From contig QWPW01000010.1 of assembly GCA_003671025.1 (NCBI GenBank), positions 19,052 through 83,051 on the forward strand: DNA of 64,000 nucleotides. The letters run 5' to 3'. This DNA is from Planctomycetota bacterium (lineage in GTDB: Bacteria; Planctomycetota; Phycisphaerae; Phycisphaerales; SM1A02). Below the pieces are notes generated by a model. The model ran no database searches and had not been told where the DNA came from. It saw only the letters and a program-made list of their open reading frames with translations. Positions within the stretch are counted from its first letter, which is position 1; every line of letters begins with the position of its first letter. Positions 10,327 through 18,943 of the stretch are shown one piece after another. A program made the position numbers and the translations under genes.

Positions 10327-12354
10327 TCACTGAGGAAGCGTGAGCATCTTGCGCCCAGGCTTGGCCGCAGCGACCGATTCGTGCTGACGACGAATCTCTT
10401 CGCTCGCGGCGAATTCTTCGCCAAACCGCACCAAACGCAGCGAATTGGCGATGACAAAGATGTACGCGGCCGCTTGATAGAAAGGCGTGACCCAGATGTA
10501 CAAGCGACCTGTTGCCGCGAGCGCGAGGCCAACCACGGCCAAGAGAATCGCCACACCAATGTTGAGTGCGATGACCGACTTGGTCTTGCGCGCGATCTCG
10601 AGCAAGAAGGGAACCGTGCGCAAATCGTCGTTCATCAACGCCACGCCCGCGCTGTTGGTGGCGATGTCGGAACCGGAAAGTCCCATGGCCACACCGACAT
10701 CGGCGGTGGCGAGCATCGGTCCGTCGTTGATTCCGTCGCCGACCACCAAGGTGCGATGTCCCTTGCTCATGAGGTACTTGAGTTCTTCGTGTTTCTCTTC
10801 GGGCAAGCACTCGGCTTCGATCGAATCGACGCCGACCGCTTGTCCCACGCGCGTGGCCACGGCGAGTCGATCGCCAGTGAAGATCGCCACGCGGCGCACA
10901 CCGAGTTCGCGCAGTTTGCTCACGACTTCGGCGGCGTTGCGGCGCAACTTGTCTTCGAGTCCGACCGCGCCGAGATAGCGTCCATACGCCATGACGTGCA
11001 CGCTCGACATGCCGTCGATTTTTTCTTCGACGGCTTTGATTTGCGCTGCGGCGTCTGGATTGAGTTCAAGAATCCACGCGCCACGCCCTGCGAAAATCTC
11101 GCCTTCCGCCGTGGTGGCCACTACGCCGCGTCCATGCAATTCGCGGTAGGCGAGCACAGGATTGGCCACGATGCGCGCGCGTTGTGCAGTCTCGAGAATC
11201 GAACGTGCCAGCGGATGATTCGATGAACGTTCCGCATCCGTCGCCGCTTGCAACAACGTCGCGCCATCAACGCCATCGGCGGGCGCGAGGCGACTCACTG
11301 CAAACTTGCCCGTGGTGAGCGTTCCAGTTTTGTCCATCACCACGGTGTCGATGTCGGCGGCGCTCTCGAGAGTGCGCGTCGCTTTGATCATGACTCCTAA
11401 GCGCGCAGCAGCCGCAAACGCCGCGACCATCGCGGTGGGATAGGCGATGAGCAACGCGCCCGGACAAGTCACCACCAAGACGGTGATGGCGCGCTCAGCG
11501 GCAACGGCCTTCGCATCTGGAGAGCCTGATTTTGCCGTGAAAAACCACACAATGAGCGCGACCATCAACACGATGGGAACGTAGTACGCAGAGATGCGTT
11601 CGATGAGTTCTTGCTTGCGCCCCTTGGCGCTCTCCGCTTCGCGAATGAGTTTTTCCACCTTGCCGATGGTGGTGTCGCCTTTGACCGCGGTGACCTCAAC
11701 ATCAATCTGTCCCGTGAGATTCGTGGTACCCGCGTACACGCTCACACCGGGTTGCACTTCGATGGGAACCGCTTCACCAGTGAGCGACGCTTGATTGATG
11801 TTGGAAGTACCCGCGCGCACGATGCCGTCGGCGGGGAGGTTTTCACCAGGACGAATACGCACGGTGGCGCCGCGCGTGAGCTGCGCCAGCGAGACTTCGC
11901 GCTCGGCTCCGGCGCTGTCAACGACGCGGGCGATGTCAGGAGTGAGTTCGATGAGTTCGCGAATCGCACGTTGCGCGCCCCACGCCGTGCGTGAGAGCAC
12001 GAGCTCGCTGAACCACAGAAAAAAGGCCAAGAAACCGGCGGCGAGATAGAGCTCGTTGGCGATGGCGGCAAACACCGCGAGGCTCGCGAGACTGTCGCTC
12101 GAGGCGCGGCCTTCGCGCAATTCTTCAAACGCGCCCTTGGCCAGCGGCACGACGAGGATCAATGCGCCCAGCAACGCAGGGATGTCGCTGACCGTGCTCT
12201 CGATGCCAAACAACTTGGCAACCCACGCGGCCAGCAGCAGCATGCCGCCCAACAGCGCGATGAACAGCTGTCGCTCGAGGCGGATTGCGCCGTCGGCATC
12301 ATCGGCGTGTCGACTGATTGAGGATTCGGGCGGGGTCGAAGTGAGTGTCGACAT
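10327..12354 (-). CDS. Heavy-metal-type (P1B-like) P-type ATPase with CPG motif
   Basis: 'DKTGTLTTGKFAV', 'LTGEAVPIEV', 'SSNHPLARSI', 'GDGINDGPMLATADVGVAMG'; TM motif 'VTCPGALLIAYPTAM'. Confidence 0.9.
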   Translation of the reverse strand: MSTLTSTPPESSISRHADDADGAIRLERQLFIALLGGMLLLAAWVAKLFGIESTVSDIPALLGALILVVPLAKGAFEELREGRASSDSLASLAVFAAIANELYLAAGFLAFFLWFSELVLSRTAWGAQRAIRELIELTPDIARVVDSAGAEREVSLAQLTRGATVRIRPGENLPADGIVRAGTSNINQASLTGEAVPIEVQPGVSVYAGTTNLTGQIDVEVTAVKGDTTIGKVEKLIREAESAKGRKQELIERISAYYVPIVLMVALIVWFFTAKSGSPDAKAVAAERAITVLVVTCPGALLIAYPTAMVAAFAAAARLGVMIKATRTLESAADIDTVVMDKTGTLTTGKFAVSRLAPADGVDGATLLQAATDAERSSNHPLARSILETAQRARIVANPVLAYRELHGRGVVATTAEGEIFAGRGAWILELNPDAAAQIKAVEEKIDGMSSVHVMAYGRYLGAVGLEDKLRRNAAEVVSKLRELGVRRVAIFTGDRLAVATRVGQAVGVDSIEAECLPEEKHEELKYLMSKGHRTLVVGDGINDGPMLATADVGVAMGLSGSDIATNSAGVALMNDDLRTVPFLLEIARKTKSVIALNIGVAILLAVVGLALAATGRLYIWVTPFYQAAAYIFVIANSLRLVRFGEEFAASEEIRRQHESVAAAKPGRKMLTLPQ

Positions 12355-12872
12355 AGTGGTTTCCAAGGTGAGTGGTGAAAGGTAGCAGAGGGCTTGCCGC
12401 TGCGAGTTGGTCGCAGAGGGCCGAGTGCATCGATGCGTCAATCACTTGTTGGTGCGCGGCGCGCGACTCGGTACTGCGCGTCGCATCGGCGCGATCATGA
12501 CTGCGATCGCCAAGAACCCGATCTTGCTGACCCATCCGCTCGGCGGGAGCAGCGACATTCTCAGCGCATGGAGTATTCGCAAGGTCACGCTGGCTGAAGC
12601 GGATGCGCTGCTTAACCAGGCGTTTCATGAGGGTGACCGTGTTGGGGACGGTCGCACGGGTGAGCAGTTCGTGTTTCAGTGGGAACGCTCAAGCCGGTGG
12701 AATCACCGAAGTTGCCAATCGAGAATGGGGGGGAAACCTGCAGCCGCGCAGTGACCGAACATGTCGTCATCGGCGGGCTGGCTAAACGGTGAGGCTCGCT
12801 TGGTGCGGCGCTTGTTTCATGGTGCAGCGTTGTGCGCATCAGTGTCGTTGCTGATGACACGATTGCGATCGG

Positions 12873-12905
12873 CGAACGCGCATCGAACGCGCATCGAACC
12901 TGCGT
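12873..12905. repeat. 11-bp tandem repeat (cgaacgcgcat, about 2.7 copies) upstream of gpsA
   Basis: cgaacgcgcat cgaacgcgcat cgaacctgcgt. Confidence 0.7.
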
Positions 12906-12924
12906 GACGGGATATGCTCCGTTG

Positions 12925-14001
12925 GTGCAAGCATCCGCCACGCAACAACACTCCGAACACATCGTGATCGTTGGTGATGGGCAGATGGCGCTGGTGCTTG
13001 CCGATGTACTTGCGTATCGATTGGGTGACGCGTCGAGCAAGCAGCGCGCGGACATGCTCGGCTCTGTCGCAATTCTCTCGCCCTTTGCACAAGCCGCGAC
13101 GGAACTCGCGGCGACTCGCAAGAGTCCGCGACTTGCGCATTTCACGCTCAGTGAAAACGTGCGCGTGACTGCGGATCCGTCGGTGCTCGCGACGGCCACG
13201 ATGGTGGTGTGCGCGATTCCCACGCAGTTCATTCGTGCGACCTTCACGCGCTTCGCTGATGCGCTGCCTCGTGGAGTGCCCGTGGTCAGCGTGGCCAAAG
13301 GAATCGAAGTCGAAACATTTCGCGTGCCGTGTGACATCATTGGTGAAACGCTGGGCGAAACGCACGCGCTTGCCGCACTGAGCGGCCCGTCGATTGCGGC
13401 GGAACTCGCGCGGCGATTGCCCGCAGCACTAGTGGCTGCGAGCAGCGACGAGGCATTGGCGATGCGGGTGCAAGCGGCGTTCACTTCGCCATGGACCAAG
13501 ATCTACACCTCGGATGATGTGGTGGGAGTCGAGCTCGCTGGTGCGTGCAAGAATGTGATCGCCATCGCAGCGGGTGTCGCCGATGGACTCGGACTGGGCG
13601 CGAATGCGAAGAGCGCGTTGCTCGCGCGCGGACTCGCGGAGATGGCTCGCGTCGGTGTCGCGCTCGGTGGACGCGTGGAAACATTTTTCGGCGTCGCAGG
13701 CGCGGGCGATTTGGCGACGACATGCTTCGCGCCGGAAGGGCGCAATCGCAGTTTCGGCGAGCGTCTTGCGCGTGCCACCGAGGGTGATGCCTCGGCGCGT
13801 GTGCAGATGGCATTGGCCGCGTCAAACTCAGTGGTCGAAGGAGTTCCCACCGCACAAGCGTTGGTGCGATTGGCGCGTGAGCGCAATCTCGATCTGCCGA
13901 TCTGCTCCGCGGTCGCGGCGATGGTGTTCGATGGACTCGACCCGCGTCAAGCGCTGGCGCAACTGATGGCGCGTGCGTCCACGACCGAGCGCATCAGTTA
14001 G
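12925..14001 (+). CDS. gpsA: NAD(P)-dependent glycerol-3-phosphate dehydrogenase
   Basis: 'SVAKGIEVETF', 'ALSGPSIAAELARRLPAALVAAS', 'VVGVELAGACKNVIAIAAGVADGLGLGANAKSALLARGLAEMARVG', 'GVAGAGDLATTC'. Start uncertain (ORF reaches 12832). Confidence 0.92.
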   Translation: MQASATQQHSEHIVIVGDGQMALVLADVLAYRLGDASSKQRADMLGSVAILSPFAQAATELAATRKSPRLAHFTLSENVRVTADPSVLATATMVVCAIPTQFIRATFTRFADALPRGVPVVSVAKGIEVETFRVPCDIIGETLGETHALAALSGPSIAAELARRLPAALVAASSDEALAMRVQAAFTSPWTKIYTSDDVVGVELAGACKNVIAIAAGVADGLGLGANAKSALLARGLAEMARVGVALGGRVETFFGVAGAGDLATTCFAPEGRNRSFGERLARATEGDASARVQMALAASNSVVEGVPTAQALVRLARERNLDLPICSAVAAMVFDGLDPRQALAQLMARASTTERIS

Positions 14002-14026
14002 CGCAACAGTTAGCGCAACAGTTCCG
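13995..14026. repeat. 12-bp tandem repeat spanning the gpsA stop codon
   Basis: cagtTAGcgcaa cagtTAGcgcaa cagttccg; first TAG is the gpsA stop (13999-14001). Confidence 0.9.
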
Positions 14027-14045
14027 GTGCGAGAATTCGCGCGCG

Positions 14046-14357
14046 TCACTCCTCTTCGCCGAATTTCGCTTCAACCAATTTGAGCAGCGTGGCCAACGCA
14101 TCTCGCTCATCGCTGCCATCGACTTCGATCTCGATCACGCTTCCGCAGGTTCCCGCGAGCATGAGCATTTGCAAGATCGACTTGCCATCGACGACTTCGC
14201 CATCGCCGAGTTTGCGCACCAAGATGGCCGCAGAAAAACGCGATGCCTCTTCAACGAAGGTCATCGCGGGACGCGCGTGCAATCCCAGTCGGTTCACGAT
14301 GGTCGCTTGTGCGCGGATCATTCGATCACGCGCCAACTTGTCCGGCGTCTGCTTCAT
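14046..14357 (-). CDS. ptsH: HPr family phosphocarrier
   Basis: 'NRLGLHARPAMTFVE' active-site His, 'VDGKSILQMLMLAGTCGSVIEIEV' with the Ser46 region. Confidence 0.93.
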   Translation of the reverse strand: MKQTPDKLARDRMIRAQATIVNRLGLHARPAMTFVEEASRFSAAILVRKLGDGEVVDGKSILQMLMLAGTCGSVIEIEVDGSDERDALATLLKLVEAKFGEEE

Positions 14358-14802
14358 CTAGCAGCGTGAGCACTTCCTTCACGCTGCTCGCTTGACGCAG
14401 GAAACGACGAAACTGATCTTTCGAGAGATGCGAAAAAATCGCTTGAATCGCATCGAGGTGCAGTTCCGGTTTCTCTTCGGGCGAAAGCAGCAGGAAGATC
14501 GAATAGACCGGCTGCTTGTCGAGCGAATTGAAATCGACTCCGCCGCGACTCACACCAATCGCGGCCATCGGCGTGTGCACCGCCGCGGACTTGGTGTGGG
14601 GAATCGCGACGCCGTGATTGAGTCCCGTGGAACCCTTGTTTTCACGCGCGATGATCGCCTTGGCAAACTGGTCGCGCATGTCCGCCGAAACTTTGCCACT
14701 AGCAACCAATGCGTCGAGCAGTTCCTTCACCACATCCTCGCGCTTGACCGCGACAAGGTTGGGAATGATGGCTTTCTCGACGACGATTTCTCGGAGTTTC
14801 AT
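14326..14802 (-). CDS. ptsN: PTS IIA (PtsN/fructose type) component
   Basis: 'GSTGLNHGVAIPHTKSAAVHTPMAAIGVSRGGVDFNSLDKQPVYSIFLLLSPEEKPELHLDAIQAI'. Start at MKLREIVVEK; ORF extends further over a repeat. Confidence 0.9.
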   Translation of the reverse strand: MKLREIVVEKAIIPNLVAVKREDVVKELLDALVASGKVSADMRDQFAKAIIARENKGSTGLNHGVAIPHTKSAAVHTPMAAIGVSRGGVDFNSLDKQPVYSIFLLLSPEEKPELHLDAIQAIFSHLSKDQFRRFLRQASSVKEVLTLLDEADAGQVGA

Positions 14803-14883
14803 AGAGTGGCGTGCCTGCGTTTTTCCGTAAGTGGTGAAGTGGTGGTCAGTGCGATCGATGGCGAATCCACGTTGGGAAACGCG

Positions 14884-14955
14884 CCCGTGCGCCATTGCGT
14901 GCGCCATTGCGCGCGCCATTACGCGCGCCATTACGCGCGCCATTACGCGCGCCAT
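14884..14955. repeat. 12-bp tandem repeat, about 6 copies, between hpf and ptsN
   Basis: On minus: ATGGCGCGCGTA x3 followed by ATGGCGCGCGCA, ATGGCGCACGCA, ATGGCGCACGGG; junctions read TAATG. Confidence 0.95.
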
Positions 14956-14978
14956 TTACTGAATTGATCGGTCGGCTC

Positions 14979-15281
14979 TTATTGTCCGTGCTTGTGGTCG
15001 CGCACGCGTGACTTGTGATCAGTGAGTTGTCGTGCTTCGCGATCGATGGCAAGGTCAATCGCCGCGTACAGATCTTGGTCTCGGTAGTTCACAATGAAGT
15101 CGTCGTGATGCTCGACATCCACGATGAATTCGACATGGAAACCGTTGGCCTCCTTCTCGATGACGCAGTCGATCGACAGCACCTTGTCGAAGTAGCGCAC
15201 CAGCTTCGCAGCCTTGGTGCGAACATAGGTGTCGATGGCCTCGGTGATCTCGATGTGCTTGCCCTTGACATTGATCTGCAT
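14979..15281 (-). CDS. hpf: Ribosome hibernation promoting factor / sigma-54 modulation protein (short form)
   Basis: 'MQINVKGKHIEITEAIDTYVRTKAAKLVRYFDKVLSIDCVIEKEANGFHVEFIVDVEHHDDFIVNYRDQDLYAAIDLAIDREARQL'. Confidence 0.93.
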   Translation of the reverse strand: MQINVKGKHIEITEAIDTYVRTKAAKLVRYFDKVLSIDCVIEKEANGFHVEFIVDVEHHDDFIVNYRDQDLYAAIDLAIDREARQLTDHKSRVRDHKHGQ

Positions 15282-15382
15282 AATGAACTCGCTTTCAAAT
15301 ACGGCCGCTCAACAAGCGCCGTCGATTGGTGTTGCAATTTGGGAAGAGTCGGAACGCTCGCTCTTCTGCTTCTTGGTGTGGC

Positions 15383-16315
15383 TCACAATTTCACACTTAA
15401 CTCTGACGCCGTCTTCTCGCTTTGATTGATGGTGGTTGCAGGTGTTTCGCGCGCGCTTGGGCGCGCTTGCGGGACAACAACACCCGCAGACACAAGGTAG
15501 CGAAGTGCCTCGTCGATCGTGAGGTCAACTTCGCGGACTTGCGACTTGGGTACTGAGACGATCCAACCGGTGAAGGGAGTGGGGGAACTCGGCACGAAAA
15601 CAGTGAGGCTATCGCCCACCGTTGCCACTAGTTGCGGCGCGGTCTCGCCTGTGACCAAGCCCACGCTCCACACGCCGGCGCGCGGATATTCGATCATGAC
15701 TACGCGATTGAAATCGAGGCGTTTCTTGGTGCCGCCAAAGAGAAACTCGACCACTTGCTTCAACGCGGGATAGACCTGGCGAATCCCCGGGACCGTGAGT
15801 AATCCCGCTTCGAACGCCGCGAGCAATGTTCGTCCTAAGAAGCCGCCCACCAATCGGCCGAGCGCATACACGGCAACGACGGCGATGACGAGACCAACAA
15901 GATCGAGATACCAGCGCGCGTTCCACCACGCGCTGATGTGTTCGCGCACGAGCGTCCAGCGTGCCGAGGATGTAGACGCGTCGAGTCGCAGTTGCAGCGC
16001 GCGCGTTTGTTCCGCGGCCACCTCGGCTTCAGTGGGAAGAAATTGTTCGAGTGGGATTGATTCTGCGCTCAACGCCACAACTAAGCGCAGGCCAGAGTTG
16101 ATCGGCTCGGCGATGTTGCTGTCAACGAAGCGATAGGCCGCAACGAAGATCCACAACATCAACACGCTCGGAAGCACCACGCCCATGCCGCGCAGAAAAA
16201 ACTGTCCGCGCGGAGATTTCGAAACAACAGGATGCGCGAGTGGCTCGTGGGAGTGCATAGAGCGGATCGAGTGTAGGGAGTCGGTCGCGCATTGTCGCGT
16301 GATGAATTGCGACAT
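15383..16315 (-). CDS. DUF502 family membrane protein
   Basis: 'VPGIRQVYPALKQVVEFLFGGTKK..FNRVVMIEYPRAGVWSVGLVTG...VFVPSSPTPFTGWIVSVPKSQVREVDLTIDEALRYLVSAGVV'. Confidence 0.9.
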   Translation of the reverse strand: MSQFITRQCATDSLHSIRSMHSHEPLAHPVVSKSPRGQFFLRGMGVVLPSVLMLWIFVAAYRFVDSNIAEPINSGLRLVVALSAESIPLEQFLPTEAEVAAEQTRALQLRLDASTSSARWTLVREHISAWWNARWYLDLVGLVIAVVAVYALGRLVGGFLGRTLLAAFEAGLLTVPGIRQVYPALKQVVEFLFGGTKKRLDFNRVVMIEYPRAGVWSVGLVTGETAPQLVATVGDSLTVFVPSSPTPFTGWIVSVPKSQVREVDLTIDEALRYLVSAGVVVPQARPSARETPATTINQSEKTASELSVKL

Positions 16316-16339
16316 CGAAACGAGTGCGCGCCACCGTCG

Positions 16340-17836
16340 CTATTGCCCCAGCGGACGAGGCACGATTTGCACTGCCAACTCAACCGCATCACGGCGATAG
16401 CGCACTTCGATCGCGCGCCCGAGAGCCAATCGCGCGACCGCGAGCATCAACTCATCGCGGTTGCGCACGGGCACGCCATCGATGGAGAGAATGACATCAT
16501 TCACGCGGATTCCTGCGGCTTTTGCCGCCGAACGCGCCACGAACGAGCGGACTTTGACGCCATCCACCGCTTCATCGGCGGTGAATCCCAGCGACGCATC
16601 GCCACGCGTGACCGAGTCATCCACGGCGCCGCGCTCGATCATCCATTTGCGCCAACGTGCCTCGACCTTGGACAGCGGTTCGCCGAACGCGCGTTCAATC
16701 GCGCTCGACCCGTCGGGATCCGCGGCGAAGGTGTCACACAGCGCGCGGTAAAAATCCTCGAGCTTGCGTTCGCGTGCGAAGAACTCAAACATCGCGCGCG
16801 TCTGCGGATAGAGGCGTTCGGCATCCTCCATGAAACTCTCGCTGCTCAGCGAGACGAGATCTTTCCACGCGCGCGCCGTGTTCGAAGTCACTTGCTTGCG
16901 CGCGAGATTGAACCGAATGTTGGGATGAAACTCGATCCGTCCGTCGGCTTTGAGTTCGTAGTCTTCGTAGAGACTGGCCAGTCCTTCTTGCACCCACATC
17001 GGATGACGTTGACCGAGGCGATCCATGTGCGCGTAGTGCGCGAGGTGGACAAACTCGTGTTGCAAACTTTGTCCGGTGTCGCGCGCGACCAGTCGTCGCT
17101 CGCGATGTAAATACATGCCCTTGATCTCAGGGCGATCGAGATACGCCTTCGCATCTTCCGGTCGCACAATGGCGACGAGCACGGGCGTGGTTGACGGTTT
17201 GAGGAAGTACGCCTTGAGCAAATGCCGTTGCAGTTCGCTCAGCATCGCCTTCATGCGCGCGTGCGCTTGCGGCTCCAAGATTGTCGCGTACACCAAGTTG
17301 CCGTCTTCATCGCGGTCGTAGCGATAGTTGTCGCCGTGCGCGGCTTTCCACTGCACGAGCGGATCGGGAGCGCTGCGTCGTGAGCGATTGGCGCCAGGCG
17401 CCCGCGGAGTTTTGCTTTCGACGCGTTCGCGCGCTTCAAAGATCGCTTCGTAGGTGGTGGAGGCACGAATCGGTTCGAGGTCTGGGTCCGCTTCCATCAA
17501 ATCAAAGTCGCGAAATCCTGCGGAAACACAGGCCAAAAGTCGACGCTCGGCTTCGGGCAACTCGCCCAACTGCGCGAGGCAACACGCGGCGTTGTAGTGG
17601 AGCAGCGGGTCGGTCACGCCTGACGCAAGCCGTCCGTCGATGAGCGCCAACGCTTCGTGAAATTTGCGTGCGTGGAGCGCGCTGTCGATCTCACCTTGCG
17701 TGGCGACCGGTGTTGGCTTGATGATTGGCGGAGCGTCGCGCAGCGTTTGCGCCTGCGCGAGCGGGGGACATGTCGTGAGCAGGAGAACGCAACTCCACCG
17801 CGCAACTCTGCGAAATTGTTGCGTCACATGCGTCAT
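16340..17836 (-). CDS. Secreted gluzincin-like metallopeptidase with C-terminal PDZ domain
   Basis: Signal peptide-like N-term, HExxH motif in 'SLQHEFVHLAHYAHM..HPMWVQEGLASLYEDYE', C-terminal PDZ 'GFTADEAVDGVKVRSFVARSAAKAAGIRVNDVILSIDGVPVRNRDEL'. Confidence 0.8.
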   Translation of the reverse strand: MTHVTQQFRRVARWSCVLLLTTCPPLAQAQTLRDAPPIIKPTPVATQGEIDSALHARKFHEALALIDGRLASGVTDPLLHYNAACCLAQLGELPEAERRLLACVSAGFRDFDLMEADPDLEPIRASTTYEAIFEARERVESKTPRAPGANRSRRSAPDPLVQWKAAHGDNYRYDRDEDGNLVYATILEPQAHARMKAMLSELQRHLLKAYFLKPSTTPVLVAIVRPEDAKAYLDRPEIKGMYLHRERRLVARDTGQSLQHEFVHLAHYAHMDRLGQRHPMWVQEGLASLYEDYELKADGRIEFHPNIRFNLARKQVTSNTARAWKDLVSLSSESFMEDAERLYPQTRAMFEFFARERKLEDFYRALCDTFAADPDGSSAIERAFGEPLSKVEARWRKWMIERGAVDDSVTRGDASLGFTADEAVDGVKVRSFVARSAAKAAGIRVNDVILSIDGVPVRNRDELMLAVARLALGRAIEVRYRRDAVELAVQIVPRPLGQ

Positions 17837-18435
17837 GTTGCGCGCGCCAGTTGCGTTGATGCGAGTCGCGCGGCCATGATCGCGATCGCTTGCGGGTACG
17901 CAATGCATTCTTCGTCGAAGACGCGTGCGGCGAGGGTGTGCGCGGTGTCGTCGCGATGCACTGCGCAACGGCGCTCTAGTACGAACGCGCCGTGGTCGTA
18001 CTCTTCGTCGACTTCATGAACAGTGCAGCCTGATTCCTGCACGCCCGCGGCAATCACCGCGCGATGGACATGAAGTCCATACATGCCTTGTCCGCCAAAC
18101 TGCGGCAGGAGTCCCGGATGAATGTTGAGGCAACGATCAGCCCAACGCGTGCCCACACGAAACTTGCGCAGATAGCCGGCGAGACAGACGAGATCAACGC
18201 GCGCCGCGTCCAACACCGCATCGATGCGCGTGTCGACATCGTGACCAAGCGGGACACTCGCGACACGCACGCCCGAGTCGCGGCATCGCTGCACACCTTC
18301 GCCATCCATGCGATGCGTGATCACGATTGCGACATGCGCGTCCAGCGCAGAATTCGCTGGCGCACGGCAAAAAGCGTCGAGATTGATCGCGGTGCGTCCA
18401 CCGCCAGAGATCAGGATTCCCAGGCGCAGCGTCAC
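17833..18435 (-). CDS. purN: Phosphoribosylglycinamide formyltransferase
   Basis: 'LGILISGGGRTAINL', 'NIHPGLLPQFGGQGMYGLHVHRAVIAAGVQESGCTVHEVDEEYDHG'. Confidence 0.92.
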   Translation of the reverse strand: MTLRLGILISGGGRTAINLDAFCRAPANSALDAHVAIVITHRMDGEGVQRCRDSGVRVASVPLGHDVDTRIDAVLDAARVDLVCLAGYLRKFRVGTRWADRCLNIHPGLLPQFGGQGMYGLHVHRAVIAAGVQESGCTVHEVDEEYDHGAFVLERRCAVHRDDTAHTLAARVFDEECIAYPQAIAIMAARLASTQLARAT

Positions 18436-18881
18436 GCGCTTGTCCCGTCCCGCGGAGTTTCATCGCGCGCAATGGTGTTTAACGGCGCGGTGCGAAAATC
18501 AATCGAGTGTCCCTGCGCATCCACCGCCACCATCGTCAACTGCGCCTCGGTGACGCGCGCCCACGAACCGTCGAGCCGCTGTGCATCGACCACCACTTGC
18601 ACGCACGCCGAGCTGCGACCGAGGCGAATGGTGCGCGAACGAAACTCAACTACTTCGCCCACGTCCACCGGCGCTTTGAAATCGACGCGATCCACCGATG
18701 CGGTGACCCAACGATGCAAGCCGTGACGGCGCGCCTCGACGTATCCCGCTTGATCGATGTAGGCCAAGATGATTCCGCCGAAGATCGTGCCCTGATGATT
18801 GGTGTCGCGCGGCATCATCAGCACGCGCAGTGCAAGTTGAGGGGCGTCCACAGCGGGTAATTCGGCGGGCATGCACACCAA
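18432..18881 (-). CDS. Acyl-CoA thioesterase (hotdog fold)
   Basis: 'MMPRDTNHQGTIFGGIILAYIDQAGYVEARRH...VTASVDRVDFKAPVDVGEVVEF'. Confidence 0.9.
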   Translation of the reverse strand: MVCMPAELPAVDAPQLALRVLMMPRDTNHQGTIFGGIILAYIDQAGYVEARRHGLHRWVTASVDRVDFKAPVDVGEVVEFRSRTIRLGRSSACVQVVVDAQRLDGSWARVTEAQLTMVAVDAQGHSIDFRTAPLNTIARDETPRDGTSA

Positions 18882-18943
18882 TGGTAGCGATGCACATGCG
18901 CCGTCAATGCAGCAGTTCGCGCAAGAACGCCGATCTTCAGCAC

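Noticed and set aside
10273-11226. 317-aa + strand ORF opposite the P-type ATPase
   Set aside because: Antisense to a clearly conserved gene; His/Arg-rich composition is a shadow of the coding strand.
14326-14955. PtsN starting at MARVMARVMARV...
   Set aside because: N-terminal 51 aa are encoded by the 12-bp repeat; conserved family start is MKLREIVVEK. Kept only as a coupling hypothesis.
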